The notes: generated by a model from the sequence alone, not told the origin. A stretch of DNA of 64,000 nucleotides from Planctomycetota bacterium (GCA_020849665.1 JADLFX010000034.1:40493-104492), one strand, 5' to 3'. Counted from the stretch's first letter, positions 1 to 9,370 are shown. A program made the numbers and translations.

Positions 1-470
1 CGCAGCTCACGCGGGTGATCGGTGCCGGGCGCGACCACGAGGAGGTCGACGTGAGCGAGTTCGCGGTCGAGGCCGGCGACACGTTCGTGCTGCTGAGCGA
101 CGGCGTGTGGAGCCTGGTACCGGAGGCCGTGCTGCTCGACCTCCTGCGGCGGCGCACGCCGCGCGATGCCGCGGAGGCACTGGTGGCCGAGGCCAACCGG
201 CGCGGCGCCCCCGACAACGCCACCGCCCTGGTGGTCAACGTGCGTGCCGTCGCGGCCACGGGCGAAGCCTCCGATCCCGGGCTGAGCGGCGACGAACCCC
301 CGCTGCCCGCGGTGCGGGTCGCCAACGCGACGCCTCTGGGTGCCCCGCGCTGGCCCTGGATGGTGATCGTGCCCTGCCTGTTGGTGCTCGCCGCCGCCGC
401 CGCCAAGGCGTTCGCGGACGTGGATCTCGTGGCCTATCTCGGCCGCTTGGGCGGAGCTATCCTGCGCTGA
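1..470 (+). CDS. PP2C-type Ser/Thr protein phosphatase, C-terminal part
   Basis: The frame is already open at the window edge, so only the last ~155 residues are visible. They carry the late PP2C landmarks: 'LLSDGVWSLV' (the DG metal-binding aspartate region) and 'GAPDNATALVV' (the conserved DN motif near the end of the fold). Family members remove phosphate from Ser/Thr residues using Mn or Mg. After the catalytic core there is a proline-rich linker and one hydrophobic segment (WPWMVIVPCLLVLAAAAAKA) close to the C terminus, so the protein is probably tethered to the inner membrane with the catalytic domain in the cytoplasm. A secretion F-family gene follows 29 bases later. The substrate cannot be read from this fragment. 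Confidence 0.85.
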   Translation, partial: QLTRVIGAGRDHEEVDVSEFAVEAGDTFVLLSDGVWSLVPEAVLLDLLRRRTPRDAAEALVAEANRRGAPDNATALVVNVRAVAATGEASDPGLSGDEPPLPAVRVANATPLGAPRWPWMVIVPCLLVLAAAAAKAFADVDLVAYLGRLGGAILR

Positions 471-499
471 GCCCCGCGAACCGCTGCGCCGACCCCGCA

Positions 500-1657
500 A
501 TGCCCAAGAAACTCCAGCGCAAGACCTCCGCCCCCAGCAAGCCCATGGCCGCCCCGGGGGGAGCGGTCGCGACGGCCACCGAACGCACGCCCATCTTCGG
601 CGGCCAGCGCGTCACCTCCCGGGTCCTGGCGGAGTTCACCGGCCAGCTCGCGGTGCTCCTGGACGCCGGCATCCCGATCGCCAAGTGCCTGCGCATCCTG
701 TCCGGGCAGATGCCGCAGGGCGCGATGAAGCGCGTGGTGACGCAGATCCTCGACGACGTGGAGGCAGGCACCGCGCTGTCCGAGGCGATGGCCAAGCACC
801 CGCGGGTGTTCTCGCGCCTGTACACCAACATGGTGCGCGCCGGCGAGGCCGGCGGCGTGCAGGACGAGATCCTGAACCGCCTGGCCGGGTTCCTCGAGAA
901 GTCCGAGGCGATCCGTTCCAAGGTGAAGGGGGCGCTGGCCTACCCGGTCGTGATCATGATCGTGGCGCTGTCGGTGCTGGCGCTGGTGTTCGTGTTCGTG
1001 ATCCCGAAGTTCAAGGAGATCTTCGTCAAGCAGTACGGCAGCGTGGAGGCCCTGCCCGGCATCACGCGCTTCGTCCTGGGCCTCGCCGACCACCTCCAGG
1101 GCTGGTGGTGGGCCTACGCGCTCGCGCTGGTCGGGGTTGCGGTCCTCAACAAGGTCCTCCTGGCCAGGCTGCCGGCGTGGCGCAGGGTGGTGGATGCCGC
1201 ATTCCTGCACTTCCCCGTGTTCGGCTCGCTGCTGCATCGTTCGCTCGTGGCGCGCTTCAGCCGCACCTTCGGCACCCTGATCCAGAGCGGCGTGCCGCAC
1301 CTGGAGGCCCTGGAGATCGTCGAGGGCGCCATGCCCAACGTGCACCTGGGATCCGCGGTGCGGAGCATCCACGCCAGCATCCGCGAGGGCGCCGGCATCG
1401 CCGTGCCGATGGGCGAGTCCGGGATGTTCGACGACGTGGTGGTGAACATGGTCGACGTGGGCGAACAGACCGGCGAGCTGGACCGCATGCTCGGCAAGAT
1501 CGCCGACCGCTACGAGACCGAGGTGGACCGCGCCGTGGACGTGGCGTTCAAGGTGATCGAACCGATCATCCTCGTGCTCCTCGCCGTGGTGGTGGCGCTG
1601 ATCGTGCTCGCCCTGTTCACCCCGCTGCTCAAGCTGATGGACACCATCGGCCGCTAG
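500..1657 (+). CDS. Type II secretion / type IV pilus inner-membrane F family protein (GspF/PilC-like)
   Basis: A 385-residue integral membrane protein with two T2SF-type four-helix domains (about residues 40-160 and 240-355). The family signature 'MVRAGEAGG' is in the first domain and its counterpart 'MVDVGEQTGEL' in the second. Hydrophobic segments lie near residues 150-170, 202-222 and 352-378, the usual F-family layout. In known systems F proteins form the inner-membrane platform that couples the assembly ATPase to pilin or pseudopilin polymerisation. No ATPase, pilin or secretin gene lies beside it, so the exact system is unknown. ATG at 500 is chosen because upstream in-frame sequence runs through the PP2C gene. 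It begins with a basic Ser/Pro/Ala-rich tail of ~35 residues. A histidine kinase follows after 4 bases. Confidence 0.9.
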   Translation: MPKKLQRKTSAPSKPMAAPGGAVATATERTPIFGGQRVTSRVLAEFTGQLAVLLDAGIPIAKCLRILSGQMPQGAMKRVVTQILDDVEAGTALSEAMAKHPRVFSRLYTNMVRAGEAGGVQDEILNRLAGFLEKSEAIRSKVKGALAYPVVIMIVALSVLALVFVFVIPKFKEIFVKQYGSVEALPGITRFVLGLADHLQGWWWAYALALVGVAVLNKVLLARLPAWRRVVDAAFLHFPVFGSLLHRSLVARFSRTFGTLIQSGVPHLEALEIVEGAMPNVHLGSAVRSIHASIREGAGIAVPMGESGMFDDVVVNMVDVGEQTGELDRMLGKIADRYETEVDRAVDVAFKVIEPIILVLLAVVVALIVLALFTPLLKLMDTIGR

Positions 1658-1661
1658 CGCC

Positions 1662-3140
1662 ATGTCGCTGCGGGTGCGGCTGCTCCTGGTGGTGGTGCTC
1701 CTCAATCTGGGAGTGCTCGCCGTGGTCCAGGCGACGTCGTACTCGGTGCAGCGCGCGTGGCTGGAGGAACACACCAGGCTCTACCAGGACACATTCCAGT
1801 CCGTGCTGCGCGACGCGTACTCGGCCGAGGTGCTGGAGCCCGAACAGCGCGTGCGCCGCCTGCTGGGCCTGGCTCCGGAGACCTTCCGGCCGGTGTTCCG
1901 CGACCTCCTGATCACCAACGGGCTCGCGGCGAGCGAACCAGGCTACGTGCATCTCAACCCGATGGGCTCGTCGCACCGCGACGGCGACACCTTCCCGCTG
2001 CGCGATGTGCTCGGCGGGATCCAGGAGTCGATCGACGCGCGCACCACCGTGGCGGCCGGCGGCGGCTACTGCGTCCCGATCCTGGCCGGGAGCGAGGTCG
2101 CGGGCGGCGCCTGGTACGTCCCCCTCCTGCCGGTCCTGCCGCCGCTGCCGTTCGCGGTGTTCGCGGTGCCGGTCCTGGTGAGCACGCTCCTGGTCCTGCT
2201 CCTGGCGTACTGGTCCATCGGCCGCGCCGTGCTGCGGCCGCTCCACGCGCTGGGCGCCGCGGCCGGCCGGGTCGGCAGCGGCCAGCGCGGGGTGACCGTG
2301 CCGCACGTGCCGGGCGCCAGCGAGCTGGACGGATTCGTGGACGCGTTCAACGCCATGGCCGCGCGGGTCGAGGGCTACACCGACGAGCTGTCGCGCGAGG
2401 TGCGGCGGGCCACCGAGGAGGCGGCACGCAAGGAACGGGCGCTGCTGGCCTCCTCGCGGCTGGCCGCCATGGGCACGCTCGCGGCCGGAATCGCGCACGA
2501 GATCAACAACCCCATCGGCGGCATGCTCAACGCCGTGCACCGTCTGGCCGAGGCCGAAGGCCTGACCGAGCGGCAGCGCACGTACCTGCGGCTGGTGCAG
2601 GACGGGCTGGAGCGTGTCGGTCGCACCGCGCGCAAGGTGCTCGACTTCTCGCCGCGGCGGGTGGAGGCGCGCCGGTTCCCCCTGCGGGAGGCGGTGGACC
2701 TGGCACGCGCGCTGGTCGAACACCGCAGCTCGCGCCACCGGGTGGAGTACCGCATCGAGATCCCCGCCGATCTCCCCGAACTGCACGGCAACCCCGGCGA
2801 GATCCAGCAGGTCCTGCTGAACCTCTTCCTGAATTCCCTGGACGTGCTCGAGGGTCAGACCGAACCGCGCTGGATCGCGGTCCGCGCCCGGCCGGCCGGG
2901 GAGCGGATCGAGATCCTGGTCGAGGACAACGGGCCGGGTTGCGACCGCGAGACCCTGGCGCGCGTGATGGATCCGTTCTTCTCGAACAAGCGCCGGCCGG
3001 ACGCGACCGGCCTCGGACTCTTCATCTCGTACTCCATCGTGCGCAATCACGGCGGGGAGATGGAGGTGGACTCGGAGCCGGGCAAGGGCTTCCGGGTCTG
3101 GATCCGCCTGCCGGCCGCCGGTGCCGGCCGGCAACCTTGA
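1662..3140 (+). CDS. Membrane sensor histidine kinase (HAMP-HisKA-HATPase)
   Basis: A 492-residue transmitter kinase. TM1 is at about residues 4-26, an extracytoplasmic sensor region at 27-158, TM2 at about 160-185, then HAMP. The HisKA box 'GIAHEINNP' puts the phospho-acceptor at His279, and the HATPase_c domain (about 375-488) shows 'LNLFLNSLD' (N box), 'DNGPG' (G1) and 'GLGLFIS' (G2). It resembles NtrB/AtoS-type kinases that pair with response regulators, but no regulator gene is adjacent, so it is an orphan here. Its ATG lies 4 bases after the stop of the F-family secretion gene, suggesting co-transcription. The stimulus is unknown. Confidence 0.92.
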   Translation: MSLRVRLLLVVVLLNLGVLAVVQATSYSVQRAWLEEHTRLYQDTFQSVLRDAYSAEVLEPEQRVRRLLGLAPETFRPVFRDLLITNGLAASEPGYVHLNPMGSSHRDGDTFPLRDVLGGIQESIDARTTVAAGGGYCVPILAGSEVAGGAWYVPLLPVLPPLPFAVFAVPVLVSTLLVLLLAYWSIGRAVLRPLHALGAAAGRVGSGQRGVTVPHVPGASELDGFVDAFNAMAARVEGYTDELSREVRRATEEAARKERALLASSRLAAMGTLAAGIAHEINNPIGGMLNAVHRLAEAEGLTERQRTYLRLVQDGLERVGRTARKVLDFSPRRVEARRFPLREAVDLARALVEHRSSRHRVEYRIEIPADLPELHGNPGEIQQVLLNLFLNSLDVLEGQTEPRWIAVRARPAGERIEILVEDNGPGCDRETLARVMDPFFSNKRRPDATGLGLFISYSIVRNHGGEMEVDSEPGKGFRVWIRLPAAGAGRQP

Positions 3141-3199
3141 CCCGCGCTCTCTGGTATCCTCCCGCCCCTTCTCCCCTGGCCCAAGCGGCCTGCCTAGCA

Positions 3200-3781
3200 A
3201 TGCAACGAGCCCCACAGACGGTCCTGGTCCTCGGCCTGCTGACTCTGCTCGCCGGCGCGTTCCTCCTGGGACGCAGCTCGGCCACACCGGACACCCTGGC
3301 TGCGCAGGGCCGCGGTCCGGGAGGCGGGTCCGGCGGCGGCAGCGGAGGTGCGAACCCGCCGCGCCCCGCGCCAGCCCCGAAGGAGACCCTCGTGTACCCC
3401 AGCGACTCCGCGTCGTCGGCGTCGAGCAACGGCGTGATCGCGGTGACCGGCAGCTACGGCGTCGGCACCTCGGTGCTCTACGTGATCGACACCGTCAGCC
3501 GGCAGATGGCGGTGTACGAGGCGCGCGGCGGCAGCCCCAACAGCCGCCGCCTGATCCTCGTGGGTGCCCGGCGCATCGATCTCGACCTCCAGCTCGTCGG
3601 GTACAACGACGACTCCGAGTACCCCTACGACGAGCTGCGCAAGCGCTTCGAGGGCCCGGCGGCAGGTGCGGCGCCGGCCGAGCGGATCCGCCCGGACGAG
3701 CCGGGCCGCGGCGCGCCGGCGCCGGGTGCCGGCCCTGGGAAGGACGGTTCCCAGCCGCCGGGGCGCAGCGGCGACAAGTGA
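3200..3781 (+). CDS. Signal-anchored hypothetical protein with Gly-rich linker
   Basis: 193 residues, not assigned to a named family. An N-terminal hydrophobic segment (about residues 8-24) looks like a signal anchor. A Gly/Ser/Pro-rich linker follows (about 38-62). The ordered core at about 75-150 contains 'VLYVIDTVSRQMAVYEARGG' and 'RRIDLDLQLVGYNDD', which reads like alternating beta strands. The tail after residue 150 is Pro/Gly/Ala-rich and probably disordered. No Shine-Dalgarno is seen before ATG 3200. A TATCCT hexamer at 3155-3160 is a possible -10 element. The strand-rich core suggests a periplasmic binding or structural role, but this is a guess. Confidence 0.7.
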   Translation: MQRAPQTVLVLGLLTLLAGAFLLGRSSATPDTLAAQGRGPGGGSGGGSGGANPPRPAPAPKETLVYPSDSASSASSNGVIAVTGSYGVGTSVLYVIDTVSRQMAVYEARGGSPNSRRLILVGARRIDLDLQLVGYNDDSEYPYDELRKRFEGPAAGAAPAERIRPDEPGRGAPAPGAGPGKDGSQPPGRSGDK

Positions 3782-3890
3782 GCCTTGCCTGGGCTATCCT
3801 TCCTGCGTTACCTCTCCGTTCCCCCATCCCCCCCGAACCAGAGAACCCTCGCTCCCCACAGCGGAGCCATTCCCTGGAGGACTCCCGACC

Positions 3891-4376
3891 GTGACCGAGA
3901 ACAAGGACGACTTCGTCAGCTTCGAGAAGGCGCTTCGCGAGCTGCAGCTGCAGAGCGAGGAGCTGAAGAAGCTCATCTCCGAGGGCGACATCCGCGCATT
4001 CCGTGACGGCGCCTCGATCAAGTTCAAGCGCGAGGACGTGGAAGCGCTCGCCCAGAAGCGCACCGGCGAGAGCGTCGCATTCGCCGAGTCGCTCGAGGAC
4101 GACACGGGCATGGTCACCGAGGAGTTGTCTGCCGAGGACACGCTGCTGGAGGAGACCGACGTCCCGCAGGAGGAATCGCGGGTGGCCAAGGTCGCCGCCA
4201 GCGCGCCGGCCCGGCGCGCCGCGCCGCGGATCGCCGCCCAGGAGAAGGGTGAGCCGGCCTGGGCGATCGCCGCCGCGATCGTGTGCAGCCTGGTGATGAT
4301 CTACGGCTTCCTGGTGACCTACTCGATCGCCTCCGGCACGCCCCCTGGCGGGCTGACCGGCCTCTTCGCCAAGTAG
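3891..4376 (+). CDS. Excisionase-like helix-turn-helix protein with C-terminal membrane anchor
   Basis: 161 residues starting at GTG 3891, supported by GGAGG at 3876-3880. Residues about 7-55 ('LQLQSEELKKLISEGDIRAF', then 'KFKREDVEAL') resemble the winged-helix/excisionase-type DNA-binding fold, in which a short helix pair is followed by a basic wing and a 'xxDVxAL' closing helix. An acidic stretch (about 60-100) and an Ala/Arg-rich linker precede one transmembrane segment (about 127-148, 'AWAIAAAIVCSLVMIYGFLV'). The layout implies a DNA- or protein-binding head in the cytoplasm tethered to the membrane. The gene is followed by a good intrinsic terminator at 4421-4452. Function unknown; the HTH assignment is moderate. 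Confidence 0.75.
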   Translation: MTENKDDFVSFEKALRELQLQSEELKKLISEGDIRAFRDGASIKFKREDVEALAQKRTGESVAFAESLEDDTGMVTEELSAEDTLLEETDVPQEESRVAKVAASAPARRAAPRIAAQEKGEPAWAIAAAIVCSLVMIYGFLVTYSIASGTPPGGLTGLFAK

Positions 4377-4420
4377 TCGCGGCCGCGGACCCCGTCGCGG
4401 GTCCCGCCGCTCCCCCGCGC

Positions 4421-4452
4421 GCGCCGGCTTTTGGCCGGCGCCCTCGTTTTTT
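4421..4452 (+). terminator. Intrinsic terminator
   Basis: GCGCCGGC at 4421-4428 pairs perfectly with GCCGGCGC at 4434-4441 across a 5-base loop, followed by CCTCG and six T at 4447-4452. It sits 44 bases after the stop of the membrane-tethered HTH gene and would end that transcript before the OmpA-type gene. Confidence 0.8.
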
Positions 4453-4590
4453 CCAGGGCGCGTGGGTAAATCCTCGTCACTCCGAACGCGCGCCTGGGCG
4501 GTGTTTCCGGCGGCGGGCGGAGTGCGGCAGCTGGATGCTGCCGCATCCCGCAACTTGAATCCGCAACCCACGATCGACGAGGAGGGGATG

Positions 4591-5259
4591 ATGGTGTCCA
4601 GGAGCAACGCGCTGTGGATCGGTGCCCTGCTGGCCTGCCTGCCGGCGTGCGTGAGCACCGACGAGTACGGCCGCAAGTCGGCGGCCAACTCTGCGCTGCA
4701 GACCCAGATCGACGACCTCAAGCGCTACCAGAAGGAGCTGGAGGACGAGAACGGCCGACTCAAGCGCGAGGTCGACGCGCTGCAGAAGCGCGCGGTCGAG
4801 GCCGGCGACGTCGAGAAGAAGCGGCGCGAGCTCGACGAGCTCCTGGCGCGGCTCGGACAGAACGTCGGCGACGGCATCACGGTGCGCGAGACCGCGGAGG
4901 GGATCGCCTACGACGTGCAGGGCGAGCTGCTCTTCGAACCCGGGCGCGCCGAGCTGACCAGCAAGGGCCGCACCGCGTTGGGCGGCCTCATCGCCAGCCT
5001 GAAGTCCGCGGGGCGCAGGATCCGCGTCGACGGCCACACGGACACCGACCCGATCAAGCACAGCGGCTGGCGCGACAACCTGCACCTCTCGGCAGAGCGC
5101 TCGCTCTCGGTGGCCGCGTTCCTGGTGCAGAGCGGCCTGCCCGCCGACCAGATCTCGATCGCCGGGTACGGCGAGCACCGCCCCAAGGTCGAGGGTGCCT
5201 CGCCCGAGGCCAAGCGTCAGAACCGGCGCGTCGAGATCCTCATGCTCAAGAACGGCTGA
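4591..5259 (+). CDS. OmpA-family peptidoglycan-binding lipoprotein
   Basis: 222 residues. The lipoprotein signal ends in 'LPAC', with the lipidated Cys near residue 20. A charged coiled coil follows (about 30-90). The C-terminal OmpA-like domain (about 100-220) carries the hallmark 'VDGHTDTDP', 'SAERSLSVAAFL' and 'NRRVEILM'. This fold binds diaminopimelate in peptidoglycan, so the protein is expected to tie an envelope membrane to the cell wall. The purine-rich GGAGG at 4581-4585 serves ATG 4591; ATG 4588 and GTG 4594 are alternatives. Its role may resemble Pal, but no tol genes are adjacent. Confidence 0.92.
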   Translation: MVSRSNALWIGALLACLPACVSTDEYGRKSAANSALQTQIDDLKRYQKELEDENGRLKREVDALQKRAVEAGDVEKKRRELDELLARLGQNVGDGITVRETAEGIAYDVQGELLFEPGRAELTSKGRTALGGLIASLKSAGRRIRVDGHTDTDPIKHSGWRDNLHLSAERSLSVAAFLVQSGLPADQISIAGYGEHRPKVEGASPEAKRQNRRVEILMLKNG

Positions 5260-5362
5260 CGGGATGTGGCGCGGCGCTGGGCGAGCGGGCGCGTGCCAGG
5301 CCTCGCGCCCCCGGCGCAACCGCGGCACTCCCGGCGCCGACGCGCCGCGCACCCGGTGGGGC

Positions 5363-6379
5363 GTGGCCTCGCGAGTGGCTCCGCACGCCGGCGGCGCGCT
5401 CTTCGTCGCATCGCTGCTCGCGGCGTGCGCTCCGGATGCGAGCGATGCCGGACTCCTGCCGCGCGCCGAGCGCTATGGGATCTTCCGCGACCTGATCCTC
5501 CTGCCGCGCCCGGCCGAGGCGGGCGGGCCCTTCTTCCTGGACCGGTTCGAGACCTCGGTGGCCGATCTCGAGGCGTTCCACGCCGAGCAGGCGCGCGCGC
5601 GCGGCCTCCCGGTGCGCCCCCCCGTGGATCGCGACGCGGGCCGTCTCCCGGCCACCGGACTCGACCTGGAGGCGGCGCGTGCGTACGCGGGCTGGCGCTT
5701 CGGGCGGCTGCCGCGCCAGGACGAGTGGCGGCATGCGGCGACCGGTGGCGGGCAGTACCGCTATCCCTGGGGCGACCGTCCGCTCGCCACGTGGTCCAAC
5801 ACCGGCGACCTCGGCCTGGGGCGGGCGACACCCGTCGGCACCTTCGAGTCGGGGCGCCAGTCGGGCGGCCCCTACGACCTGATCGGCAACGTCGCCGAGT
5901 GGACCGGGAGCGTCGACCTGGGGCAGGCGCTCGAGGGTCTGGGCCTGCTGCAGGCCAGGAGCCATCCCGCGCTGGTGGTGCTCGCGCCCGCCGAGATGCC
6001 GCTCCCGGCGCTGTGGTACGTGGCCGCGGACCGGGAGCACGTGTGGCACCTCGTCGTCGGTGCACACTACCTTGCGGTCGGACTCTTCGATCCGTTCACG
6101 CGCGTGGACGTGGACGCATTCCCGCTGGTATGGCCGCGTCTGCCCGGCGAACGCGGCGGGACCACCGGCGTGCGCGTGGCCGCCGACCCCGAGGGACTCG
6201 TGCGGGCCCTGCTGAGCGAGCGGCTGGCCCCGACCGCGGCTGAGGAGGCGGCGCTGCGGCGCTTCCTGCGCCGGGGCGAGGTGCGCCAGGTGCTCCGGCG
6301 GGCGTTCCTGCGGGTGGTGCCCGGGATGGCCGGGCCGGGTCCGCTGCTGGCCATCCTCCAAGAGGATCTCGACGCGTGA
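5363..6379 (+). CDS. Formylglycine-generating-enzyme-like (SUMF1 fold) lipoprotein, probably non-catalytic
   Basis: 338 residues from GTG 5363, chosen because it puts a compact signal and lipobox 'SLLAAC' at residues 17-22; ATG 5264 would add 33 residues with a long Arg-rich start. The FGE-sulfatase-type core is clear: 'DRFETSVADLEAF', 'LPATGLDLEAARAYAGWR', 'RLPRQDEWRHAA', 'YPWGD' and 'GGPYDLIGNVAEWT'. The usual closing 'GFRCA' is replaced by 'GVRVA', lacking the expected cysteine, so it is likely a binding or scaffold member and not a sulfatase-maturing oxidase. A 110-residue extension follows. Its stop overlaps the GTG of rsmA by 4 bases, which is odd company for an exported protein. Confidence 0.82.
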   Translation: MASRVAPHAGGALFVASLLAACAPDASDAGLLPRAERYGIFRDLILLPRPAEAGGPFFLDRFETSVADLEAFHAEQARARGLPVRPPVDRDAGRLPATGLDLEAARAYAGWRFGRLPRQDEWRHAATGGGQYRYPWGDRPLATWSNTGDLGLGRATPVGTFESGRQSGGPYDLIGNVAEWTGSVDLGQALEGLGLLQARSHPALVVLAPAEMPLPALWYVAADREHVWHLVVGAHYLAVGLFDPFTRVDVDAFPLVWPRLPGERGGTTGVRVAADPEGLVRALLSERLAPTAAEEAALRRFLRRGEVRQVLRRAFLRVVPGMAGPGPLLAILQEDLDA

Positions 6380-7287
6380 GCGGCGAGCGCGAGCCGTTCC
6401 GGAGCTGGCTGGAGCGGATGGCTGCGGCGGGATTCCACCCGAGCCGCGAGCGGGGCCAGAACTTCCTGCTCGACCCCACGCTGCACCGCGCCATCGCCGC
6501 CGCGGTGGGGGCCGGTCCGGGCGACGTCGTCCTGGAGGTGGGGGCCGGCCTCGGATTCCTCACCCGCGAGCTGGCTGCGACCGGTGCGCGCGTGGTGGCC
6601 GTGGAACTCGACCCGCGGTTGCATGCACTGCTGGCCGAGGACCTGCGCGCGTGGCCCGGCGCCGCGGCGACGCGGGTCGAACTGGTGCACGCCGACGTCC
6701 TCGCGGGCGAGGACGAGCGGTTCCATCCCGCCGTGCTCGCGGCCTTGGCCGGGGCGCGCGCGGCCGCGGCAGGGGGACGGTTCCTGCTGGCGGCCAACCT
6801 GCCGTATTCGATCAGCGGGCCCTTCCTGGCGCGCCTCGCGCTCCTCGACGATCCGCCCGCCACCGCCGTGCTCCTGGTGCAGAGGGAACTCGGGGACCGC
6901 CTCCGGGCCGCCCCCGGCTCGCGCACCTACGGCGCCCTGAGCGCCCTGGTGGCCTCGGTGTACGACGTGGAGATGGAGCGCAAGGTCGGGCGGGAGGTGT
7001 TCCGACCGCGCCCGAAGGTCGACTCCGCGCTGCTGCGCCTCCGCCGGCGCGCGGACGCGGAGTTCGCGCAGCTGCCGCGAACCGAACGCCTTGCCTTCGC
7101 CGCATTCGTGCGCGGCCTCTTCGCGGGGCGCCGCAAGATGCTGCGGTCGATCCTCGGCGAGCGCTGTCCCGCCGATCTCGAGCCTGCCTTGCTCGCCGCG
7201 CGCCCCGAGGTTCTGACCGCGGCGGAACTGCTCGCGCTCTTCCGGCGCCTGCCTCGGCCCACTGGACAGCCAGGGGGCGGGGGCTAG
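6376..7287 (+). CDS. rsmA: 16S rRNA (adenine(1518)-N6/adenine(1519)-N6)-dimethyltransferase
   Basis: 303 residues, close to the usual family size. It uses S-adenosylmethionine to dimethylate two adjacent adenines in the 3' hairpin of 16S rRNA during small-subunit assembly. The motifs are all present: 'GQNFLLDP' at the N terminus, SAM motif I 'LEVGAGLGFLT', acidic motif II 'VVAVELD', catalytic motif IV 'NLPYSISGP', and the C-terminal 'FRPRPKVDSALLRL'. The GTG start overlaps the previous stop (GTGA), implying coupled translation. A short gap with a TAGTCT hexamer (7285-7290) separates it from dnaG. Confidence 0.96.
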   Translation: MSGEREPFRSWLERMAAAGFHPSRERGQNFLLDPTLHRAIAAAVGAGPGDVVLEVGAGLGFLTRELAATGARVVAVELDPRLHALLAEDLRAWPGAAATRVELVHADVLAGEDERFHPAVLAALAGARAAAAGGRFLLAANLPYSISGPFLARLALLDDPPATAVLLVQRELGDRLRAAPGSRTYGALSALVASVYDVEMERKVGREVFRPRPKVDSALLRLRRRADAEFAQLPRTERLAFAAFVRGLFAGRRKMLRSILGERCPADLEPALLAARPEVLTAAELLALFRRLPRPTGQPGGGG

Positions 7288-7400
7288 TCTCCCGCGGTTC
7301 CCCGGTCCGGCAGGGCCGCGGCCCGCGCGGCGGTCCCCTCGGTCCGCGGCGGCGCGTCCGCGGTGCGCGATCCCGGATGGACCCAGGCAGGAGGGGGTGG

Positions 7401-9326
7401 ATGGACCGCTTCGAGGAGACCAAGCTGCGCGTCAAGGAGGCCAACGAGCTCGTGGCGTTGGTCGAGGGCTACGTGCCGTTGAAGCGCGCGGGCCGCAACC
7501 TCGTCGCGCTCTGCCCCTTCCACCAGGAGAAGACGCCGTCGTTCACGGTGTTCCCGGACAGCCAGCACTTCAAGTGCTTCGGCTGCGGGCGTTCGGGGGA
7601 TGCGTTCACCTTCGTGATGGAGCGTGAGGGGATGAGCTTCCGCGAGGCCTTCGAGTACCTCGCCGAGCGTGCCGGGATTCCCCTGGAGGGTGTGTTCGGC
7701 AAGGGCCGCAGCGAGGGAGGGGGCGCGAAGCAGCGCCAGGACGCGTACGAGGCGCTCGCCGCGGTGCGCGGGTTCTTCCACGGCACCCTGCTCCAGTCGC
7801 AGGGCGAGGCCGCGCGCAGGTACCTCATCGGGCGCGGATTGGAGGGCGCCATCGAGGCCTACGGCCTGGGTGCCCATCCGATGGAGCCGGGGCGCCTGCT
7901 CGCCTTCGCCCGTGGCGAAGGGCTGCCCCTGGAGGTCCTCCAGGCGGCGGGGCTCCTGTCGCGCGGCGGCCAGCACGAGCCCTTCCTCGGCCGCGTGATC
8001 TTCCCGATCGAGGACGAGCGCGGCCGCGTGGTCGGCTTCGGCGGACGCGTACTCCCCGGGCAGGACCAGGTGCGTCGCGACGACGATCGCCCGCCGCCGA
8101 AGTACCTGAACTCGCCCGAATCGCCGCTCTTCAACAAGCGCCGGATCCTGTTCGGGCTGCGGAGGGCCAAGCTGGCGGGGACGCGGCGCATCGTGGTGAT
8201 GGAGGGCTACACCGACGTGATCGCCGCGCAGATGGCCGGCATCGCCGGGGCGGTGGCCACGCTGGGCACCGCGCTCACGCCGGACCATGCCCGGCTCCTG
8301 CAGCGCTATGCGACCGACGGCGTGGTGCTGCTCTTCGACGGCGACCGCGCCGGCCGGCAGGCGGCAGACCGGGCGTTCCGCGAACTGGTCACCACGGAGC
8401 TGCCCCTCTCGATCGCCCTCCTCGACGAGGGGTTCGACCCTGCCGACATGGTGGCGCCCATCCCCGGCGTGGCCCCCGAGGTCGTGGCGGAGCGCACGGC
8501 CCGCCTCGAGCAGATCGTGGCCCAGGCGGAGGATGGGCTCACGATGTGGTTCCGCCTGCTGCGCCAGTCCCTGGACCTCTCCCTCGACGTGAACATCCAG
8601 CGGGTCGGGGAGGAATGCGCCGCCCTGCTGATCCAGGTCGAAAGCCCGGTGCGCCGTCAGGCGTTGCTGGCGCGCATGGCCAGCCACCTGGGCGTATCCG
8701 AAGCCTCCCTCGGCCAGGTCGTCCGCCAGAAGGCCAAGGCAAGGGCCCGGTCGGCGGCCCGCCCGCAGGGTCCTGGAGCGGAGGCCGCGGGAGCCGCTCC
8801 AACCCAGGCTTCCGAGCCCGCCGCCGGGGCCCAGCTCCTGCGCGAAGTGCTGCGCAACCCCATTGGCAAGGCAGATTTGGAGCTGCTCTCCTGCTTCCTC
8901 GCGGGGCCCGACCTCGTGGCGAAGCTGGGCGGCGAAGCCGAGATCCTGGCGGCCGAGGTCCAGACCGGGGGGGTCAGGGAGGTGCTGCACGAGGTCGTCC
9001 GCCTCTCCCTGGAGGGCGGAATCGACCGGGCCGGAGCCCTGAAACGGATGTATCTGTGGCTGGCGGAACGCCCGCAGTGGCGGCTGGTTCTGGACCATGC
9101 CGTCGAGCAGTCCGCGGCGATCCGCGACCCCGCGGCCTTCCTGGGCCTGCTCCGGCAGGGTCGCCAGCGACATTCCTCCCGTCAGGAGGCGCAACGGCTA
9201 CGTAGACTGATGCTAGATGCGCGCTCCAAGGGAGATCCAGCCCTGGAGACGGAACTCCTGCAAGCCTACCTGAGAGCCCTACGGTCCGAATCCGAGGCAC
9301 CCCCCCCTCGGATGGAAGCCCCCTGA
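7401..9326 (+). CDS. dnaG: DNA primase
   Basis: 641 residues. It makes RNA primers for lagging-strand synthesis. The N-terminal CHC2 zinc ribbon has Cys38, His41, Cys59 and Cys62 ('CPFH...CFGC'). The Toprim catalytic domain holds 'MEGYTDVI' (Glu near residue 268) and 'DGDRAG' (near 313), which coordinate Mg. The C-terminal third matches a helicase-binding region in position and length but is not strongly conserved. ATG 7401 is preceded by AGGAGGGGG (7389-7397), which makes it the best start; ATG 7377 is in frame but lacks this. The dnaG-rpoD order is a widespread macromolecular-synthesis arrangement, although rpsU is not seen upstream. Confidence 0.97.
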   Translation: MDRFEETKLRVKEANELVALVEGYVPLKRAGRNLVALCPFHQEKTPSFTVFPDSQHFKCFGCGRSGDAFTFVMEREGMSFREAFEYLAERAGIPLEGVFGKGRSEGGGAKQRQDAYEALAAVRGFFHGTLLQSQGEAARRYLIGRGLEGAIEAYGLGAHPMEPGRLLAFARGEGLPLEVLQAAGLLSRGGQHEPFLGRVIFPIEDERGRVVGFGGRVLPGQDQVRRDDDRPPPKYLNSPESPLFNKRRILFGLRRAKLAGTRRIVVMEGYTDVIAAQMAGIAGAVATLGTALTPDHARLLQRYATDGVVLLFDGDRAGRQAADRAFRELVTTELPLSIALLDEGFDPADMVAPIPGVAPEVVAERTARLEQIVAQAEDGLTMWFRLLRQSLDLSLDVNIQRVGEECAALLIQVESPVRRQALLARMASHLGVSEASLGQVVRQKAKARARSAARPQGPGAEAAGAAPTQASEPAAGAQLLREVLRNPIGKADLELLSCFLAGPDLVAKLGGEAEILAAEVQTGGVREVLHEVVRLSLEGGIDRAGALKRMYLWLAERPQWRLVLDHAVEQSAAIRDPAAFLGLLRQGRQRHSSRQEAQRLRRLMLDARSKGDPALETELLQAYLRALRSESEAPPPRMEAP

Positions 9327-9370
9327 ACCCCGATCCGTTACCATCCCCGCCCCTTTCGGGCGGCAGCCAC

